A model generated the notes under the pieces. It saw nothing but the letters and a program-made list of their open reading frames with translations. It did no database searches and was not told where the DNA came from. DNA of 64,000 nt from Pyrus communis (lineage: Eukaryota > Streptophyta > Magnoliopsida > Rosales > Rosaceae). Numbering within the stretch: position 1 is the stretch's first letter; every line of letters begins with the position of its first letter. A program made the translations under genes and the position numbers. Location: the NCBI RefSeq assembly GCF_963583255.1, contig NC_084813.1, positions 7,071,501 to 7,135,500 of the forward strand, in the 5' to 3' direction. Below, piece by piece: positions 33,101-44,900 of the stretch.

Positions 33101-34507
33101 CGATGTTGCAATTAAAATTATTTTGTATTATTTTATAAATAAAAAAAATACTAATATTTTATTGCCTATTGCCAGGGCTATTGAAGTGTAACGGTGGAGA
33201 TGCAAATTCTATTGCCAGGGCTACTTACTGTTCATTAAGGGCAGTTACTGTTCATTAGGTGGATTGAATAGTGTACTGCCAGGGGGGAGGGCTCCAACGC
33301 TGGAGTTGCTCTTATAAGACCAATTCATATTCACAAATGATACTAATATAAGAAATCAAGGTAATAACCATATCACATATGTTAAAGTTTGGTGACGATC
33401 CAACGGTCGGATTGTCGATTCACACTTTTAACAATTAATGTATCGTAGAGAATTTAGGTTCCATCAACCTATGTCATACAATTACCACAACTGAGCTCAA
33501 GACATCTAATTTAGCCTAAGAGTGACATCGACGGCCCCTGGCCACGCACTGCTGCGGGTGGCGGTTGGCCGTCCAGACTCGTCGGAAAAATCCAACTATT
33601 TCAAAAAATTACCAAAATTTACAAAATGACGATCTCAATGAGAAGAGTAAACTTTATACCTACGGCCAAGGCCAATTTGGCCGGAAAACACCCCAAACTG
33701 GCCACGAACCGTCGGAACCCTAAGGTGGGTGTGCATCGAATTTGGCTTCCAATTGAACTCTGACGCCTCCAACACCGCTTAGGCCTTGTTCCTGGGGTTG
33801 AGAGGAGTCTGTTGGTGGTGGTCATGGACGGTGAAACTTGCCGGAGCCACCGGAAAAAGGGATAAAGCCGCCGGAACACCCATGGGTTTGTGGCTTCGAA
33901 CTGGAAAAATGGGAAAGAAATTAAGGAATCTAACACTACAAAGATGTAGGGCTCATCAAGAGCTTTCCATGGACACCAAGATCACTCAAAACGGAGTTCG
34001 GATGAAGGAGATACAAGCGGTTCAAGTTTGTGGGTTAACGGATCCAATTCAACCCCAAAACGGGTTAGCAGCAGCTCTTTTCCTTCCTATTTTTTTTTTC
34101 TCTGTTTTTTTTTCTCCTCCTCATTGGTTCTTTTCTAATTCCCTTAACCGGTTCCCTTAACCCAAATATATATTTGGGCCTTTTACCCTCTAGTGGAAAT
34201 TAAATAATTTTCACAACCTAAAGTTTCACAACTTCAAATGTCCGTAACTATACCGTTATAATTCGGATTCGCAAACGGCTTTCGCCTATGCACTCGTGGC
34301 TTCGAGACCTATTCAAAAACGTTACTTGTGACCTCAAAAGGTCAACGAGTAAATAATAATTTTCCAAACTTCACCCTTCGTACCTAGTTTAATTGAAATC
34401 TAATTTCATATAAACTAATATAAATTCTCGAAAAATAATATAAAATCTCAATAATGCAAATACGTAGATTATAACAGTGAAATCCGAGAACGGGATTTCA
34501 CATCGCC

Positions 34508-35330
34508 TGGTTAATCCGCATTAGGGGACCACTCTATTAGATATTGCTTGGTTAATCAGCATTGAGGGATCATACACATTCATTTGGGGGAGGGCGATCA
34601 CTGCATACTTGGCTACATTAGATCCATAAATGATTCTGCCTGGTTAATCCACATTAGGAAATCACGCTATCAGATGGATGTATATGGTTCTGCCTAGTTA
34701 ATCAGCATTGGGGAACCATACATATTCTAGATTTGGATTCCGTTGAGTGGTCCATAACCCTGTTTTCATTGAACCCTATATCATTGTGCATAGAAGTTTC
34801 TTAAGGTTACTCTTGTGGTTGTAACTTAAGGTTATAATACTAGATATATGGATTGCATGTAGAGAAATATGACAAACCTTGTGGAGGTTGGTTTTATTAA
34901 AGTTAGTGATATGATATTTGACCTTTGGTTGATTAAAGTAGTTAGATGTTAATATTGTGCATCTTTGATTTGAATCTATTATTTGATGTAATTATGGAAC
35001 TATTGGTGGAAAGCAATGTGATATATGTGAATCATACTCTTTCAGTTTAAGGAATTGAATGATCCTTAAATTCCATGTTTTTTGTTAGGAAGTGCCATGT
35101 GGAATGTCAGAATTTATCAGTGGGTGAATTACGAATGGCTTGATCCCGTTCTAGGGTATGTAAGTTGTCTGAAACAGAGGTTAGATACAACCATGAAATA
35201 AAAGGAAAAGTTACTATGCTATTGGACCGTTAGTCTATTTTGGTCATGTCTCGAGAGCGAGACATGATTTAATGACGTCACGTGTTAATTCTGGACGAAT
35301 CTCGAGATTGTAGCGTGATACTGTGGGTGA
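34508..35330 (+). mobile_element. Right part of the older LTR-like repeat
   Basis: It resumes with TGGTTAATCCGCATTAGGGG, continues the GCCTGGTTAATCC-GCATTAGG modules to ~34720, and contains GACGTCACGTGTTAATTCTGG followed by CGAATCTCGAGATTGTAGCG near its end. Read in reverse complement these words match the start of the younger LTR. With 21510-21787 it forms the pre-insertion target. Confidence 0.6.
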
Positions 35331-35384
35331 TATACGTTATTGACATCTTATTGCATATCTTCGTTCGCGATATTTCATTCTACT

Positions 35385-35660
35385 AAACTAAGTGGATAAC
35401 TTACCCTGTGAGCAAACCCATAATTAGTTTTAACTGTTGAATTTGAATATCTTGCCTTGTGAGCGATATCCATTATTGATTATTATCAACTTGTGTCTGC
35501 TCAACTAAGTGGATATCTTGCCCTATGAGTGATACCCTTTAGTATTAACTTAATATTTCCCCTTTTTGCGATATCCTTTCATATTACTAGATATCTTGCC
35601 CATTGTGTCATAAATATTTTCCTAAACTTGTTGAGTATCTTGTCAGCAATATTCCTTCTG
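35385..35660. repeat. Imperfect tandem repeats (GATATCTTGCCCTGTGAGCGATA type)
   Basis: Units like AAGTGGATAACTTACCCTGTG, TATCTTGCCTTGTGAGCGATA and TGGATATCTTGCCCTATGAG recur every 50-70 bp. They may belong to the same old element. Confidence 0.65.
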
Positions 35661-35981
35661 AACAACACGTAATTGGAAATTTACTTATTCTTAAATTTTT
35701 GCTTCGTTTGATTGTCATTTTTAAATTTATTATTATCAAGGGGATAGGGTGTTGTATTGTTACGTGCCCTGTTTTTTAGCATGACACCAACAACTTATGG
35801 GTGATAACATTTCATCGCGAGGTACCAATCATGAAGTTTGCTCTAATTTCAAGAAAACGATTAATGAAAATAAAAGGTAAATTACAACGTTAGAGATATT
35901 TCAATTCGAATCATTACTTGTCCCTTGATTAAAAACAAAATGTGTAAAGCAAAAAAAGGACAAAAAGAGATGTTTGTTTGA

Positions 35982-37151
35982 TTAGAACATGAATGAGGGT
36001 ACAAGATTAGGGTATATAAGAGCTCCTTTAACTTGCAAGTTCCTCACATGTTTTCCTCTAATTGAAGAACACCCTTCAATCCAATGCCATTCCCATTGAC
36101 TCCTACTCTTATCCCCAACTTCTCTCCAAACTATCATTCCTGCCCAAAGATCTCTATACAAATAAATAGCCCCATCACCACCTACACATTTTGTACTCGC
36201 CCAACTTCCCCTATCCCCCAGCAATTTCATACCCATTTCACCAGGTACCCTCTCAACCAACACCCAAATATCTCCCTCCCCAAGTTCCCATACACAAGCA
36301 CCCGAAACGCACACTCCGCCGCCGACAAGTGTCAACCTCCCATTGCGCAGCACCAGCACAGCAAATTCCAGCTTGTCTGCCATTGGGACACTCAGCTCCC
36401 TCCAAGTGTTTGACCCAATCTCGTAGCCCATTAGGCTATACGCCCGGGCCGAGGTCATCCAATATAGCACCCCATCACAATACACACTCTCCTTTGGGGT
36501 CCAAACTGTTAGCCTCACAGCAAACTCCATCGGCATTGACCCGACGACCCACCACATGTCAAGCTGCGGATCGTACATTTCCAATGTAGGCTCATACGTG
36601 GCACCACCGCGGGATGCCTCAGACATCCCGCCCGCCACGTAGACCCTAGAACTAAAACACGAAATTTGAAAGGTAGCATTTGTTTCACAGAGTAATGAGT
36701 TGTTTGGCGACGCGACTGACCTGACTGGGACAACACCAACAGCTGGGTTGGTCCTTTTGATGTTCAACTTTGGGAAGGGCTTGTATTGCCTTGTGAAAGG
36801 GTTGCACATACCCAATTGGAGAAATGTCGAAACTGTGGGCCTTAGCAAGATGAAGCTGTCCAGTGGGCCGACATACCTTACTGGGGCTGGTAAGAAATCC
36901 ATGGAGAGAACATACCAGTTGTTGTTACTTGGATTGAGGGCGTAGCAGCAGCATAGAGCACCATGGTCGTGCAGTGGCAAAGCTACGAACCAAGGCGGGT
37001 GATGATTCTGCAGCAAAAACGGGTAGTTACCGGCTGCGGAGGAGGCGCAGGCTTGCCAGTGTCTGCATGTCGACTTGGCGCATGCAAAAGAGTCGGCGGA
37101 GAGGAAGGAGAAGACGTTGGTGAGGAGGTCGCAGGGGAGGTTGTTCCACAT
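35982..37151 (-). CDS. F-box/kelch-type protein
   Basis: This single-exon gene encodes 389 residues. The N-terminal F-box (about residues 1-45) reads MWNNLPCDLLTNVFSFL and then CAKSTCRHWQAC. F-box proteins of this build serve as substrate adaptors in SCF ubiquitin ligases. The rest is a beta-propeller-like region with a kelch signature (VYVAGGM, then LEMYDPQLDMWWVV), SVYCDGVLYWMTS, SNTWRELSVPM and RLTLVGG. It resembles the F-box/kelch proteins of the At5g43190 type, from memory. I chose the ATG at 37151 because the F-box starts there. An in-frame ATG at 37346 would add 65 residues that look like leader sequence (His-rich, KIIIKKDSER). The open frame, codon use and lack of breaks suggest a live gene; substrate unknown. 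Confidence 0.88.
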   Translation of the reverse strand: MWNNLPCDLLTNVFSFLSADSFACAKSTCRHWQACASSAAGNYPFLLQNHHPPWFVALPLHDHGALCCCYALNPSNNNWYVLSMDFLPAPVRYVGPLDSFILLRPTVSTFLQLGMCNPFTRQYKPFPKLNIKRTNPAVGVVPVRSVASPNNSLLCETNATFQISCFSSRVYVAGGMSEASRGGATYEPTLEMYDPQLDMWWVVGSMPMEFAVRLTVWTPKESVYCDGVLYWMTSARAYSLMGYEIGSNTWRELSVPMADKLEFAVLVLRNGRLTLVGGGVCVSGACVWELGEGDIWVLVERVPGEMGMKLLGDRGSWASTKCVGGDGAIYLYRDLWAGMIVWREVGDKSRSQWEWHWIEGCSSIRGKHVRNLQVKGALIYPNLVPSFMF

Positions 37152-37587
37152 AGTGAGAAGTAAACTGAGAGAACTTTTGCGGAGTGCAGTTTGAGCATAC
37201 AAATAGTGGTGGATGTGGCGGTGGTGGTCGTAGTGCAATGATTGGTGGTGAATTATTTGAGCCAACTGAATCCTCTCCGAATCCTTTTTGATAATGATTT
37301 TGAGAATTCGTGAATCGTGTCCGTTAATCGTATATTGTGCGGTCAATTTTTACCAAATAATGTTTATGTTTATTTTTAAATAAAATATTTAAAATAATTT
37401 TTAACCACACAATGTATGATGTATGAACACGATTTTCAGATTTCCAGATCCTCACAAAGAGAATACGATGAGAATCCAGACTCTTATTTGAGGAGCATAT
37501 TATGGCCTTGGACGCGTGACCCACATGAGTACGTTATCTGACCCGCATGTGAGAGCCTGTGCCTGCAGAGATTTTTTGAATGTAATT

Positions 37588-37725
37588 AGAACACGAAGTA
37601 GTATATTACGTGTTATTATATAAATTATATGATATGTGTGTTAAAAAGTTAATAAATTAAAAAGTAAAATTTTTCACTACTTATATAAAAACATATGATA
37701 TACCTCATGTGTTCCCATCACAATA
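37588..37725. mobile_element. MITE C, second copy
   Basis: In reverse complement GGGAACACATGAGG, ATATAAGTAGTGAAAAATTTT and AACTTTTTAACACACATA match the element at 11472-11606 word for word with ~80% similarity by eye. It lies in the upstream region of the F-box gene. Confidence 0.6.
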
Positions 37726-38311
37726 AAAAAATTTCTCCAGTGCCTGGTTGTATTTCTTCGACTTTTGCAGTTTTTGTGGTAAGAAATTGTGAAAACGGTG
37801 CTTGGTTTGAGCCAAAAGGCAAGTGACATCACTGAAAATGGACATGATATCTCTTCGCTTTTGGCGTTTCTATTTTGGCAACCGCTTTTGTGACGATTTC
37901 AAAATATTTCACATCACAATTTTTTTATTCATGGTTTAATCATTAAGTTGATGATATTTCATCGTCTCAACGATGAATTTTATTGTTAATTTAGTGATGA
38001 TCAACATATTTTCACCTTTAATTGGAAAGCTAATCGAGTTAGAGTGTGTCAATTTGGTTTTTATTTTTTATTTTTAATTTAGAAAATAAAAGGTAGTGAA
38101 AGTTCATGATGCCTAAAAGTTTATTAACATTCGATTTAAGAAAAAATGCTGTTTGTCTTTAGAAATAAGAAGACATTAATTATTCACATTGGAAGAAAGT
38201 TATCATGTATTCCTTTGATTCCCTTATTCATTTTTTATATTTTTTTTGAATTTGCAGATGATGACTTTGGCGGTGTTGTGCACCAACTTGCTCTTTTTTG
38301 TATATATATGG

Positions 38312-38341
38312 AGAGTGTGCGGTGTGCGGTGTGCGGTGTGC
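38312..38341. repeat. Short GGTGTGC tandem repeat
   Basis: GTGCGGTGTGCGGTGTGCGG, a 7-bp unit repeated about four times. Confidence 0.85.
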
Positions 38342-38739
38342 CATGATTTTCGTTCACTCAATATCGTTGCTTTTATATATAAAAATTAAAAATTACCTCA
38401 GTTTGGTTGGAAACTTGTCCATGAATTGTAATGTGAAGATAAGATCATTAATTATAATTATAGCACGCTACAGTGACAGATTTTTTAAGCTTCCTTATAA
38501 TTGTTGAAGCTTGAATGTATGATGTTGATGTGGTGTTTATCATCAACCAACTTAATCAGAGAGGCAACATGCTGCTTTCATTAGTTTAATCAATTTTATT
38601 ATGTTATTTTAGGACTATATCGTTTATGAAAATTGTGGTATCTCACTGTTTGATTTTAATCAACGGTTATTTAGCATTTATTATTGTGCTTTCTCTTTCT
38701 TAGTTGATTTAAGATTGAATCGTGGATGACCACAATTTT

Positions 38740-39900
38740 CTTAGTCTATAGGGCCTAAGAATTGGATGTAAGACTGAACTTACAAAAAACATGAGCTAAC
38801 AGATCAAGCTTATGAACCACAAATCATTCAATTATCAAAACTACAATTCGATAAACATAATAACCAAATTGACCTAGAGAAGTAGTCCAAGAAGAAGCTA
38901 TATCAGACTTCAAGTAATGCACCTTTCCTTAAAGAGATCGAAGATGATATATGAAGTTACCAATCTTCTATAGCAAACCTTCTCCTCTATGACCAAATCT
39001 TCAATGCTTAATCAACAATAGGCCTTTGATTCAACATAGAGCGTATGTTTTGTGAGAGTAGAGAATTACTATATGTAAATGTTCAATCCACTTGTCTCTC
39101 TTATTAGAATTCAAGTGGAATGCTAACAAGAAATCCTTGTCCAACCGTGAGTGCAAAAACTAGGATGAAAATTGTGTTTCAATCCTATATCGTCTGGAAC
39201 AATTCAAAACCTCTTTCTATAAGACTTCTCTGCACCAATTTGAATCCAAATAATTACCGTAACATACATTCTCATACTCATGTTCTAACATTCTCCAACC
39301 TGTGTATGAGTTAAGTCTATTGCATATAAGATCTAAAATTGGAATGTGTAAACACACAAAAATTCGATGTCTACAGAATGCTCCCACTCATCTAGGTCAA
39401 ACTCAATATTCAAAAGATTGAGTTCCAGTTTATAGAAATTCAATTAACTAACAGTCATTCCAACACAAAAAATGACTTATCATAATCCATATAGGAAGCC
39501 AAATTCTAGTTGAATGCTAACTCACGCGATAGGATCGCACTGCACCTTCAATCTTATTCCTTAGTAATTCTTATAATTCTCTTATCGTAAGACTTTTTAT
39601 ATTTGTTTGAATCATAACAGCTGTCGAAAATCAACTTACTATCATGCTCATATTCCTACACAGCACTCTTAATTAAATTATATCGATTGTTTGCAGTATT
39701 TAAACGGATTGTAATATAATTGCGCCGTACCTTGGCAAGGGGAATCCCTATTGTTTGTTTATTGAAAAGACTGCATCTTAAACTTTTGATGTTCGTCACA
39801 TCACAGACAGTCATGTACAATTCATTCAATATAATTTTTTCACAACTGGATTTGTCGGCAACATCTCAAGCAAACAAACAGCTCACTAGAAAATTCACGT
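38740..39900 (-). mobile_element. Possible Copia-type non-coding remnant
   Basis: In reverse complement the stretch near 39360-39410 reads GACCTAGATGAGTGGGAGCA, a wording often seen at the 3' pol/polypurine boundary of plant Copia elements, followed by LTR-like AT-rich sequence. No coding domain, paired LTR or duplication is visible. Confidence 0.25.
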
Positions 39901-39968
39901 TTTAGGTTTTAACTGAACAGAAATAGACCATTTATTAAATAACAGTGTTAGTTATCATCTATTTTCTA

Positions 39969-40009
39969 GAGAGAGAGAGAGAGAGATATATATATATATA
40001 TATATATCT
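39969..40009. repeat. (GA)n(TA)n compound microsatellite
   Basis: About ten GA units run directly into about ten TA units. Confidence 0.95.
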
Positions 40010-40019
40010 GAAGTTCTTT

Positions 40020-41790
40020 GTGAGATCGGTGTTGGAAAACATAAATAAATATCCGCATCACATGCTTTGAGGTTTCTCAATTTTTACTTTGTTGGTTTTT
40101 GGAAGTCGAAGCAGGTGAAGATTCGATGGCGAGGTGACAGTTGTTTTAAATCTGCCAATTTGGTTGTATTCCCTTGAAGATTTTGCTTGTGGTCCTCCTA
40201 TGCACACAAAAGAGAACAGAAATGCAGAAAACCGAACATGTTGAAATTTCTTTGAATAAAACATATAGGGATTTGGAATCATCTGGGCATCCAATGATTC
40301 CTACAGTTTTTAGGCAAACATCGGTGCAATTAGTTCACACCTTTACTATTTTACCCTATACAGATTAGTAGGTAAAAATAGTTCAGAGTAAAGGTATAAC
40401 AATTCAATCCTTTTGGTAAGCATCTTGAAGGACATTCGTATGAAGGCGTTTAACAAAAGAAAATATATACCTTGTTAGTGGATACGTCTAAGATCTTGGT
40501 GAGACCAAAAATGAAACCACAATGAAGAGAATCTACAATGTTAGAAATAGAAATTGAGTTGTTGAGAAAGCTAGTAGAACGAAGATGCATATATTGTTAT
40601 GTAGACTATCTTAATTAACACAAGTATTTGAGAGGCATATGACTAATCACTTGGATAATGCGTGCATTTAACCATGTTCTATTCATGGATTGCACATGTA
40701 AGACAAATAGGTTATACGATACCCATTATTATAGATGGTAGAGATGACATTATAAATTCGAAAATTTCTAACATGTGAACAAAGTAATAATTTTTGTATT
40801 TAACAAGTGAATATGGTTAGCAATCTTTGGGGTAAATTCCCTCTGATGTGATCTACAAGTATCTGAAAACACCAAAACATGAGTGTTTGATCTAGGACCA
40901 CAGAAGCTTGATCTTGATCAAATGAATGTCACAGTAACTTTTCTTGTGGAATGTGGTTCTTGGTTTTGGTGGTAAAGAATTGGCTCATAAGAGGAGTGCT
41001 TGATAATTCTTCACAAGTGTCATGAAGAGTTTTTAGAGAGCATTATGGCTTTGTGGTGTGGCGGGAGGAATTTGAATAAACTGAATTTGAAAACTGCACT
41101 GTAGTTTGGTATAACAGCTCTTGTTTCCGATTGGGAGGATTTTTATACTTAACAAACTTTGGGGTTTCTTATTGATTCCCTTTCTTTTGGTGGTTCTGCT
41201 CTGCCTTGTTCCATTTCCTAGGGCAGTATTCGTAGTTAGAATAAAGCAAGAACCCGCTAAGACTTCAAACTTTTGTCTCCTATTATTATAATCCAAAGCC
41301 ACTTATAGTGCAACATCAACACCCATTGGATAAGCACCTACTTGAAAACAAGTTATGTGCAAGACACCTGACTTATTTTGAATCGAAAACTTAACAGAGG
41401 TAGACTGAGATGACAAATTAATGATTTAAAAAAATTAATATGACAAATTGCTTAAATATTAGTTTATATGACTAATTGAAAAGTGTGTATTAAGTCCTAC
41501 AACATTTCAAAAAATTTCCTCAATTATATGAAATTTGAGTCTTTCTTCACGGGTTGGCTTCAGTTATACAACAAGAAGAGAAAATGTCCTAGGTCCACTT
41601 ATTAAGAAAACAATTTTAATTAGAAAGAGTTTGAATTTTTGGTGTGCCAAAATAACAAATTTTCGGGTCGGAATTGAACTTTCTATCCAACTTGCATGCC
41701 TAGTCAGGCCTCATTGAGAAAACAATTTAAATTAGAAAGAGTTGAGTTTTCCTCAAGAATTTTATTCTTTGATGAGTCATTAAAACAAAT
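40020..41790. other. Intergenic region, no gene seen
   Basis: AT-rich DNA upstream of the membrane-protein gene. Short frames on both strands (40058-40368, 41033-41302) show no domain, repeated element or splice logic I can defend. Confidence 0.5.
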
Positions 41791-41914
41791 CTGAGTGAAT
41801 TTATTAAAAAAGAGGGAAAATAAAAACACAAAAACTCGATGCACAAGTGTCACTGCTGTGTCTTGTACCGTGATAAGTTCCATCTCTGCCTCCCCTTGTA
41901 GGGTTCCTCGCACC

Positions 41915-44900
41915 ATGGCTTCTTCAAAGAAATGGGCAACCACCATATCTTCCATTGCTTCTTTTATATATTTCCTTGTCATTATTCTTCAAATTCCTCT
42001 TTTCAGGTAATTCTATTTCCCTTTCGCCTTCTTATTAATTATTAATTTTTAATTTACACTATCATGGTGATGCACGAAGCATAAGGTGCTTTCTGTCTAG
42101 AAAATTAAATGCCCAAAAAATAATAAGTTTTCAAATGCATTCGTTTTTAATAAATAGGGTTCATGTGTCAAATAATCTCGGTGTTATGATTTCATTACCC
42201 TTTTCTGTCGAGGGGTTGAATTTATATGCAGTAGCAGACTGTTATAAAAGCGGCTTTATTTTTCATTTGTGGAATCTTGTATGCACTCATTTAAGTTATT
42301 TATTGGTACCCCATATACATATTAGTATTTTCTTTTATTCGAGCGAAATTCTATTTATCGGGACTGGGATTCAAACTTGAGTACAAATGGGGAGCACATT
42401 GCTCTAGCCTACTTGGCTATGGTCAGGTAGGCCGTTTATGCTGCATTTGGTCAATTAGGCAACTAGCAACTGGAAAATGATTGCAAAGAAATCAACCCAT
42501 TTATCCAAATGATTATTTCAACAGCAGTAGTTTATCTTAGTCTTTTGATTACTAGAAACAAACAGAGTTAAAGTGGTAACGATATTGTGACATCCCGTCC
42601 CGGAAATATCGAAATGTACATTTGAAATTACAATTTTACCCCTAGTTCGTTACATTTACGTGTAGTGTTGTGTTGTGTAGTGTTGTAGGACCACACACAC
42701 ACTCACACACTCTCTTTCTCTCCCGTGATTCCCTCTCCCTCTGTCTCTTTTCTGTCACTTCTCTCTCTCTCTCTCCCAAGCTCCGTTCTTCCTTCTTCTT
42801 TCTTCAAAAACGTACGGACAACACACAAATCACCCAAACCTTGATGGATCGAAGAAACTAAGGACACCATCGAACTCGTGAAGCTCGTACGAGTGCAACC
42901 ATACCATTTTCAGGTGAGAAATCCTTCGTTTTCGTGTCGATTCGAGGTATTCCGATTTCGAGTACTGTTCATGAAAGATTAATCTAGTTAGTTTTTGGAC
43001 TTTTGAAGCTTGTAGATGTGTTAGTGAGGTCCCAAGGAGCCTCGGAGTACTTCGTTGGAGAAGTTTGGACGTCGGGATCGTCGTGTTCAAAGTTGGCCGG
43101 AGCTGTCGAGGCTTTTTCCGGCGAAACCACGGCGAGTTAGGGGTCGAGACAGGTATGGATGTGTTCGTCTCGTCAATACCTTCATTTTGATATATAGTAC
43201 GTCGAAAATGGTTAAGAAATGAAGAAGTTATGACACTTTGAAATTTACCCAGAAATTCCGGCAAAACACCACCGCCGGCGAACCAGTCCGGCGACGCGAG
43301 GAAGAAGACGCGCGCGTGGGCAGCGCGTGAACAGTGCGCGTGGGGGCGCGTGAGAGCTCCAAATTGAGTTCTGAAAATTGTCACGCGTTCGTGACGTCGT
43401 GTAGATCACCGTGGTATATTCATACACCCAAATTGAGCAACGTATGAGAAAGTTATGGACGAATGTTTGGTGTATGTGCGTTAAATAACGTCAATTTGGT
43501 TACTTTTTGTATAGGTGAAAATTATACAAAGGAAGAAGGTAACCAAGCTAGGGGAGGTTCAGGGACCTATGAGACGTCGATGTGATCTGTGAGTGGGCAG
43601 TTATTTTTCAGTATATATATATATACGTATGCTTGACGTATTTCCCAGAAACGTATTTTAAAAGAAATACGAATTAATTATCCTGTCATATATGCATCAT
43701 ATTTTAATATGTGCATTACCATAATTATGCATACTGTTGCATGGTGCTGAGGAGGCCCAGGTAAGCTACGATTGAACTACTATCATCACATGCATTGGTA
43801 GTAGCATACATTTATATTTATGTGTATTTGGTGCTGTGGACGCACAGGTAAGTACCAGGTAAGTGGTATTCATGGTTGTATTTCATTAGTAGTTTGAGAT
43901 GCTTAGAGAGCTCATAATCTGCACCCCCGGTGTTAGTGCTCCCGCCCAGAGAGGGGCAGAGTCCTTCACGTGTATGTTCACCAGCACCACACGCTCGCCT
44001 TGGATCCAAGTTAGGTGCAAGCCTTGTCGTGGAGACCACATTAGGTGGTTCCGACTCGTAGGTGACCCGCGATTATTCGCACAGTCTTCACGTGATCGTA
44101 GCACTAGAGCGTATATATTACACCCAGCCTGTCGTACAGACCACGTTAGGTGGTTCCGACTCGTGTGCAGATTCAGTTATTGAGTTTGAGATTTGAGCTC
44201 TATATGCAGCCGTACAGGTCACGTTAGGTGACTCCCGGCTGCCAGATTATATGTTATTGATGTGAATTATGCTTGAGCATTTACATTTATTATGAGATTC
44301 TGATGTGGCATATTCTCGAGCATGAATGGCATATTTTGGAGCATGATTGGCATATCTATACATACGTATATATGTTATTTTCTGGGAAACTATACTTGTT
44401 TTACAGCGAGGGGTTAGTATATGCAAAAGAGAAAAGAAGGTTTTGAATACGTTCGTTTTGCTGACCCACTCAATTTTGTTTTGCGCCCCTCCAGGTTTAA
44501 GGAAATGCAAAGGTGTGGTGACTACGAGGAAATTCAACGGTGTTCTGACAGAATGGACCAAATAAGGACTCACCTTCGGGTGTTTCATTTTAGAAGTTGT
44601 ATATTTTTAAAGCTTCCGAACTGTGCAAATGGTTACGTCACTCTCACGTGACGGCCAGCATGCCCTCCTTCGGGACGGGGTGTGTCAAGTTGGTATCAGA
44701 GCCAGGTTTCAATCTTGGACATCTTGAGAAGTTCTAGTGAATTCTGTCAGAACTACACCGCCTCGTAGCAAACCACGTAGTTAGAGGAATTTAGTCTCCC
44801 TGATTTAGCTGTTAGGGGAAGCTATTATTTTGGTGATTCAGTATATTATCAAAAAGGGACATTTTAAGATGGGTTATGAGTTGAATTTGAATCACCTTAT

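Larger units (their letters stand above)
28373..33311. mobile_element. PIF/Harbinger transposon, 4939 bp
   Basis: The left end GAGCATTCCCACCGTTGG and the reverse complement of the right end, GAGCAACTCCAGCGTTGGAGCC, are imperfect terminal inverted repeats. The target TTA is duplicated (28370-28372 and 33312-33314), and LTR 1 provides the empty site (ATAATTATAAGA). Inside are a plus-strand Myb-like ORF1 and a convergent minus-strand transposase, the usual two-gene plan of plant Harbinger elements. Terminal zones carry repeated GATCTAACG and GACACGTGGC words. The transposase is broken, so this copy cannot move by itself. Confidence 0.95.
26973..34502 (-). repeat. LTR 2 (5' LTR), split by a Harbinger element
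   Basis: This copy starts TGTCACGCCCCGATCTCGAC and ends GAACGGGATTTCACA, followed by the TSD TCGCC (34503-34507). Removing the 4939-bp Harbinger insertion and its 3-bp duplication leaves about 2588 bp, matching LTR 1. Visible substitutions relative to LTR 1, plus a length change in the AT run, show this is not a very recent insertion. Confidence 0.9.

Noticed and set aside
36084..36589. Plus-strand frames opposite the F-box gene
   Set aside because: They are shadows of the minus-strand F-box coding sequence and show Pro/Thr/His-rich nonsense.
42830..43384. A 184-codon minus-strand frame, repeated at 49453-50007
   Set aside because: It lies antisense inside both LTRs of the Tekay-type element and exists twice only because the LTRs are duplicates; no domain, and LTRs of this clade have no antisense gene.
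43886..44183. Overlapping frames on both strands in the LTRs (also 50509-50806)
   Set aside because: Chance openness in a GC-richer part of the LTR, duplicated with it.
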